A stretch of DNA of 14,066 bases from DASSWG01 sp041689995. GTDB lineage: Bacteria > Bacteroidota > Bacteroidia > Flavobacteriales > Flavobacteriaceae. The stretch lies in the NCBI GenBank assembly GCA_041689995.1, contig JBDNFD010000052.1:1-14066 (forward strand), read 5' to 3'. Positions 11,119 to 14,066 of the stretch are shown piece by piece. Position 1 is the stretch's first letter; every line of letters begins with the position of its first letter. The notes under the pieces are model-generated. The model ran no database searches, was not told the DNA's origin, and saw only the letters and a list, made by a program, of their open reading frames with translations. The position numbers were made by a program, and so were the translations under genes.

Positions 11119-13809
11119 CTATAACTTGTAGGCAATTTTAAAAAGTAGCGTTTGTGGCTGAACATAGATGTTTCGATTCAGTATCAGAAAATCGGTCAAG
11201 GAATTCTCGGCTTTGTACCGCGTATCAAAAATATTTTCCATGGAAATTTCAAAACTCCACAAACTGTCTTCTTTCCAATAGCCCAAAGATGCGCCACCAA
11301 TTTGGAAACGGTTGATTTCTCCGTTGCTTTTGTATTCGTAATAATTATAGGTGTAATCGACTTTTAGTGTAAAATCTTTCAAAAAATCGTATTCCAAGAA
11401 CGCGAATGGATCGAGTTGTGTAAATTCGTTTCGCATATTTTTCGATTTGAAAATATTTATATTCTGCCGGAAACCTATTTCCAAATTTGGAAATTTCTCG
11501 AATTTGGTTTCGGTTTTGAAAGTATAGGAAATGTTTTGTGAATTGTACTCGTTTTCCTGCCCATTTACCGTTCGCGTATAGTCTGACCAAGTAGTGCTTC
11601 CTCTTAGCGTGAATTTCAATTGTTTGAACTGTTTTGAAAAATTTCCGGTGAAGCCCAAAGTGGTTTGTGGCAGTTCAATGTAAATGGGCATATTTATTTG
11701 ATCGATTCCTTCAAGTAATGTATTGTTCTGTACAGATTTTACTCGATTGGTGTAGTTAATTCCCGCGTTGATGAAAGTTCCTTTAAAGAGGTTGAATTTG
11801 TAATAATTTAAAGAAAACTGGTGGAACAATTGGTTTTCCAACGTTTTATTGCCTTTAAAAAGTTGATTGAAACTTTCCAATCGAAGTCTATTCGCAAATT
11901 GGGAAACATCCGCAAAATTGGTTTTCAATTTATAATTCAAAAGCAATTTATGTCCAGAAGAGAACTCATATTCCATGAATAATTTTGGTAAAAGCAATCC
12001 TTTGGAATTATTGACAATTTCTTTCCCGAATTGATCGATATTCCAAAAGAAAGAATGATAGACCAAACCTGGTTTCAAAATAAGATCACCAATTTTTTTC
12101 TTGAATTCAAAGCCAAAATAGGTGTCTATCAGCCTAAAGTTCAAATTGTTGTTGAAGCCGCTATTTTGAAAAGTATTTATTTCGCCGTTTTGCAGTTGTT
12201 GGTAATCCAAAGTCGTGTACGATCGATTGTTGAAATGTGCTCCAATAACCGGATAAATATGATTGAAATTATTCAGTATCCAATAATGTTTCAGACGAAA
12301 ATTGGCATCGTGATCAACTGAAGAAGTGTTTTGCACCAAATTGAAAAGGTCGTTATCTTCCACGAAAGGAATAACTTCTGAAAAAATTGCTTGGTCAAAT
12401 AGCCAATCTTTGTCGTTTTGGTTTTTTTGATAGGTATAATTCAACGTTAGGGCAGACGTATGCTTATATGAAAATTGTTTTTTCAGTGCGAGGTTTTGCG
12501 CTATTTTGAAGTTTTCCGGACGTATATTCGTGTTGAAGTTGTTCGTTTCCGACGGAGTTTGGGATTTGATATATTCATACGAATTGCCATTCGACATTTT
12601 AACGAGCGTTTCATATTTAAGGTCAGTTTCGTAATTCGGGTTGTATTCCAATTCTATTTTGTTCAAGGAGAAAAATAGATCGTTGTTCATGGTGTTCAGC
12701 CGTGATTCGTTCAGGTTTTCCTGGGTGAGATAAGTGATTTCCTGCGTGGTTTTTGTATCTGTTTTAGCGAACGAATTAATGGAATATGCGTTCAATCGTA
12801 CATCGGGTCCAAGTTCTTGCGATAAGCTCAATGCGCCAAATTCGTTTTTCTGAAATATAAAATCACGTTGGGACAAAAATTTTGCAAAATCAGAATTGTA
12901 CAGGTCGTAATATGCGGAAGCATCGTCCATAAGGGAAGCCATTCCACCTTCAAATTCGAGATAATCTTGTATTGTAAAAGATTTTTTACCAATATTATTG
13001 AAATCGCCAATGAGGTTGACCGCAGTTTTCGGGCTGTAATAAAATGCTGTGGGATGGAACAAATAGCGTTCCTTGATTCCACCACCGATTTCAATTTCCC
13101 CAAAAACGAATTTCTTTTTTCCTTCTTTTAGTTTTATGTTCAAAGCCATCTCGTCGCTTTCAGTGAGGTTTTTCATAAAAGGAACCTCGTGGTAATCGTC
13201 CAAAACGGTAACTTCCTCCACTGCATCTGCCGGGATATTGTTGACGCCTAATTTGGTATTCCCTGTGAAAAATGTTTTTCCTTCCACAAGAAGTTTGGTA
13301 ACTTTTTTGCCATTTACGGTGACGTTCCCGGCGCGGTCCAATTCCACACCGGGCAGGTTTTTTAATAGTTCGCGCAATTTATTTTCATTTCCTGTGCGAA
13401 ATTTATCCACGCGATAAGTGATGGTATCTTCTTTCACGATCATGGCCATTTCGGCTTTTACCAATACCGCTTCCAAGGTTTCGGTGCTTTCGTGCAAGGT
13501 GAAATTTCTGACCGTGTTTTTTGAAAGTTGAAGCGTGTCAATTAGTTTCGAAAACCCCAAATGGGTAATGGCCAAAATATAGGGAATGTTTTGTTGGAGG
13601 TTTAATTGATAATTGCCACGGTCATCTGAAATGGCAAAGGTGATTTTATCTTCTTTTGAAATTGGGGTGGCAATTAAATTTACGTAAGCCAAAGAGTTTT
13701 GTATGCTGTCCTGTATTTTACCTGTGAGTTCCACATTTTGCGCGGACAGCGTAAATAGTGTTTGAAAAAACAAAATGAAAATTAAATTTATTTTTGCAAA
13801 TTCCTGCAT
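11119..13809 (-). CDS. Outer-membrane beta-barrel protein with carboxypeptidase-regulatory and plug domains (TonB-receptor-like)
   Basis: An 896-residue protein. A signal peptide (about 1-23, ending LSAQ) leads to a carboxypeptidase regulatory-like beta-sandwich (about 26-100). A plug-like domain follows (about 110-205) with DTITYRVDKFRTGNENKLRELL, GNVTVNGKKVTKLLVEGKTFF and NIPADAVEEVTVLDD. The rest (about 215-896) is a long barrel of alternating aromatic strands, like the OMP_b-brl_3 family. The ATG at 13809 is preferred over the upstream TTG at 13833: it starts a cleaner signal peptide, and the GGAGG before the TTG is only one base away from it. No clear TonB box is visible. The substrate is unknown. 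The gene for a GLPGLI-family protein ends 61 nt upstream on the same strand, a pairing I recall as typical for these OMPs. Export, adhesion and nutrient uptake are all possible. Confidence 0.88.
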   Translation of the reverse strand: MQEFAKINLIFILFFQTLFTLSAQNVELTGKIQDSIQNSLAYVNLIATPISKEDKITFAISDDRGNYQLNLQQNIPYILAITHLGFSKLIDTLQLSKNTVRNFTLHESTETLEAVLVKAEMAMIVKEDTITYRVDKFRTGNENKLRELLKNLPGVELDRAGNVTVNGKKVTKLLVEGKTFFTGNTKLGVNNIPADAVEEVTVLDDYHEVPFMKNLTESDEMALNIKLKEGKKKFVFGEIEIGGGIKERYLFHPTAFYYSPKTAVNLIGDFNNIGKKSFTIQDYLEFEGGMASLMDDASAYYDLYNSDFAKFLSQRDFIFQKNEFGALSLSQELGPDVRLNAYSINSFAKTDTKTTQEITYLTQENLNESRLNTMNNDLFFSLNKIELEYNPNYETDLKYETLVKMSNGNSYEYIKSQTPSETNNFNTNIRPENFKIAQNLALKKQFSYKHTSALTLNYTYQKNQNDKDWLFDQAIFSEVIPFVEDNDLFNLVQNTSSVDHDANFRLKHYWILNNFNHIYPVIGAHFNNRSYTTLDYQQLQNGEINTFQNSGFNNNLNFRLIDTYFGFEFKKKIGDLILKPGLVYHSFFWNIDQFGKEIVNNSKGLLLPKLFMEYEFSSGHKLLLNYKLKTNFADVSQFANRLRLESFNQLFKGNKTLENQLFHQFSLNYYKFNLFKGTFINAGINYTNRVKSVQNNTLLEGIDQINMPIYIELPQTTLGFTGNFSKQFKQLKFTLRGSTTWSDYTRTVNGQENEYNSQNISYTFKTETKFEKFPNLEIGFRQNINIFKSKNMRNEFTQLDPFAFLEYDFLKDFTLKVDYTYNYYEYKSNGEINRFQIGGASLGYWKEDSLWSFEISMENIFDTRYKAENSLTDFLILNRNIYVQPQTLLFKIAYKL

Positions 13810-13870
13810 TAAGATTGATTTGTTTTTTTGCAAACCTCCGAAAATCGTAAAAGGTTTTTTAGTGTATAAT

Positions 13871-14066
13871 TTATCTTAGTTTTCGCATTTTTTTGCCAAT
13901 ATCATTAAATTCTTCTTCGGTGATCTTTTTGCCTTTGTTAGGCTTGACCACGGTTTGTTTCGTTTTATCAATGGATTCTACTCGATAAATTTTTCCTGCC
14001 CGCTGAAGCCCCATAATCAATCCGGGCAAGTTTCCATATTCTCCCGGTCCAAAAGGTTTGTTCATT
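13871..14066 (-). CDS. GLPGLI family protein (C-terminal fragment, cut by window edge)
   Basis: The visible 64 or so residues hold the family motif in the form NLPGLIMGL (residues 12-20 of the fragment), preceded by FGPGEYG and followed by a Lys-rich tail ending KKMRKLR. In full-length members (about 250-300 residues, exported) this motif is in the C-terminal third, and the upstream part lies beyond base 14066. The Met at 14065-14063 is therefore most likely internal, not the start. The first residue of the motif is Asn instead of Gly. The function of the family is unknown; it is described from Bacteroidetes and, as I recall, commonly sits beside beta-barrel OMP genes, as it does here with a 61-nt gap. 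Confidence 0.85.
   Translation of the reverse strand, partial: MNKPFGPGEYGNLPGLIMGLQRAGKIYRVESIDKTKQTVVKPNKGKKITEEEFNDIGKKMRKLR

Noticed and set aside
13810..13833. Upstream TTG start for the large OMP
   Set aside because: It adds eight polar residues before the signal peptide and its GGAGG is one base from the TTG; the ATG at 13809 is a better start.

Overview
The window is a chromosomal segment from a member of the Bacteroidota, almost certainly a flavobacterium (Flavobacteriaceae-like). The signs are low-GC, AT-rich intergenic DNA, Bacteroidetes-type promoter elements (TTTG about 17-23 nt before TAnnTTTG), weak or absent Shine-Dalgarno sequences, and gene families typical of that class: GLPGLI protein, carboxypeptidase-regulatory/beta-barrel OMP, DUF3108 protein, BlaI with an M56-TonB protein, and flavobacterial ClpS, PrmA, HppD and HmgA. 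No tRNA, rRNA, CRISPR array, insertion sequence or phage gene was seen.

Layout. At 1-654 two minus-strand genes leave the window: a truncated 2-keto-4-pentenoate hydratase-like gene and a DUF456 membrane protein. At 655-1045 lies a spacer with three different short tandem repeats, ending in a double palindromic operator and promoter. At 1046-3972 a plus-strand operon encodes a BlaI-type repressor, an M56 membrane metallopeptidase fused to a TonB C-terminal domain, and an exported TPR protein. A 39-aa candidate gene (4152-4271) and a strong bidirectional terminator (4288-4324) close this half.

From 4372 to the right edge every recognised gene is on the minus strand. Read in the direction of transcription from the right edge, they are: a GLPGLI-family protein (cut by the window) and a large outer-membrane beta-barrel protein; homogentisate dioxygenase (hmgA) and 4-hydroxyphenylpyruvate dioxygenase (hppD), two consecutive steps of tyrosine catabolism; a DUF3108 exported protein; an M23 lipoprotein endopeptidase with an unusual HxC zinc motif; a small four-helix membrane protein; prmA; and clpS. 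A second small candidate ORF (40 aa, plus strand) lies between hppD and the DUF3108 gene.

The items most worth a second look are the BlaI/M56-TonB/TPR module with its paired operators and its intercistronic hairpin; the GLPGLI-OMP pair of unknown function; the His-to-Cys zinc-ligand change in the M23 peptidase; a 7-bp tandem repeat (TATACAT) present at two distant sites, one of which supplies the hmgA stop codon; and the two small ORFs. No wholly new multi-gene system can be claimed from the sequence alone. The closest candidates are the M56-TonB/TPR signalling module and the GLPGLI-OMP pair.
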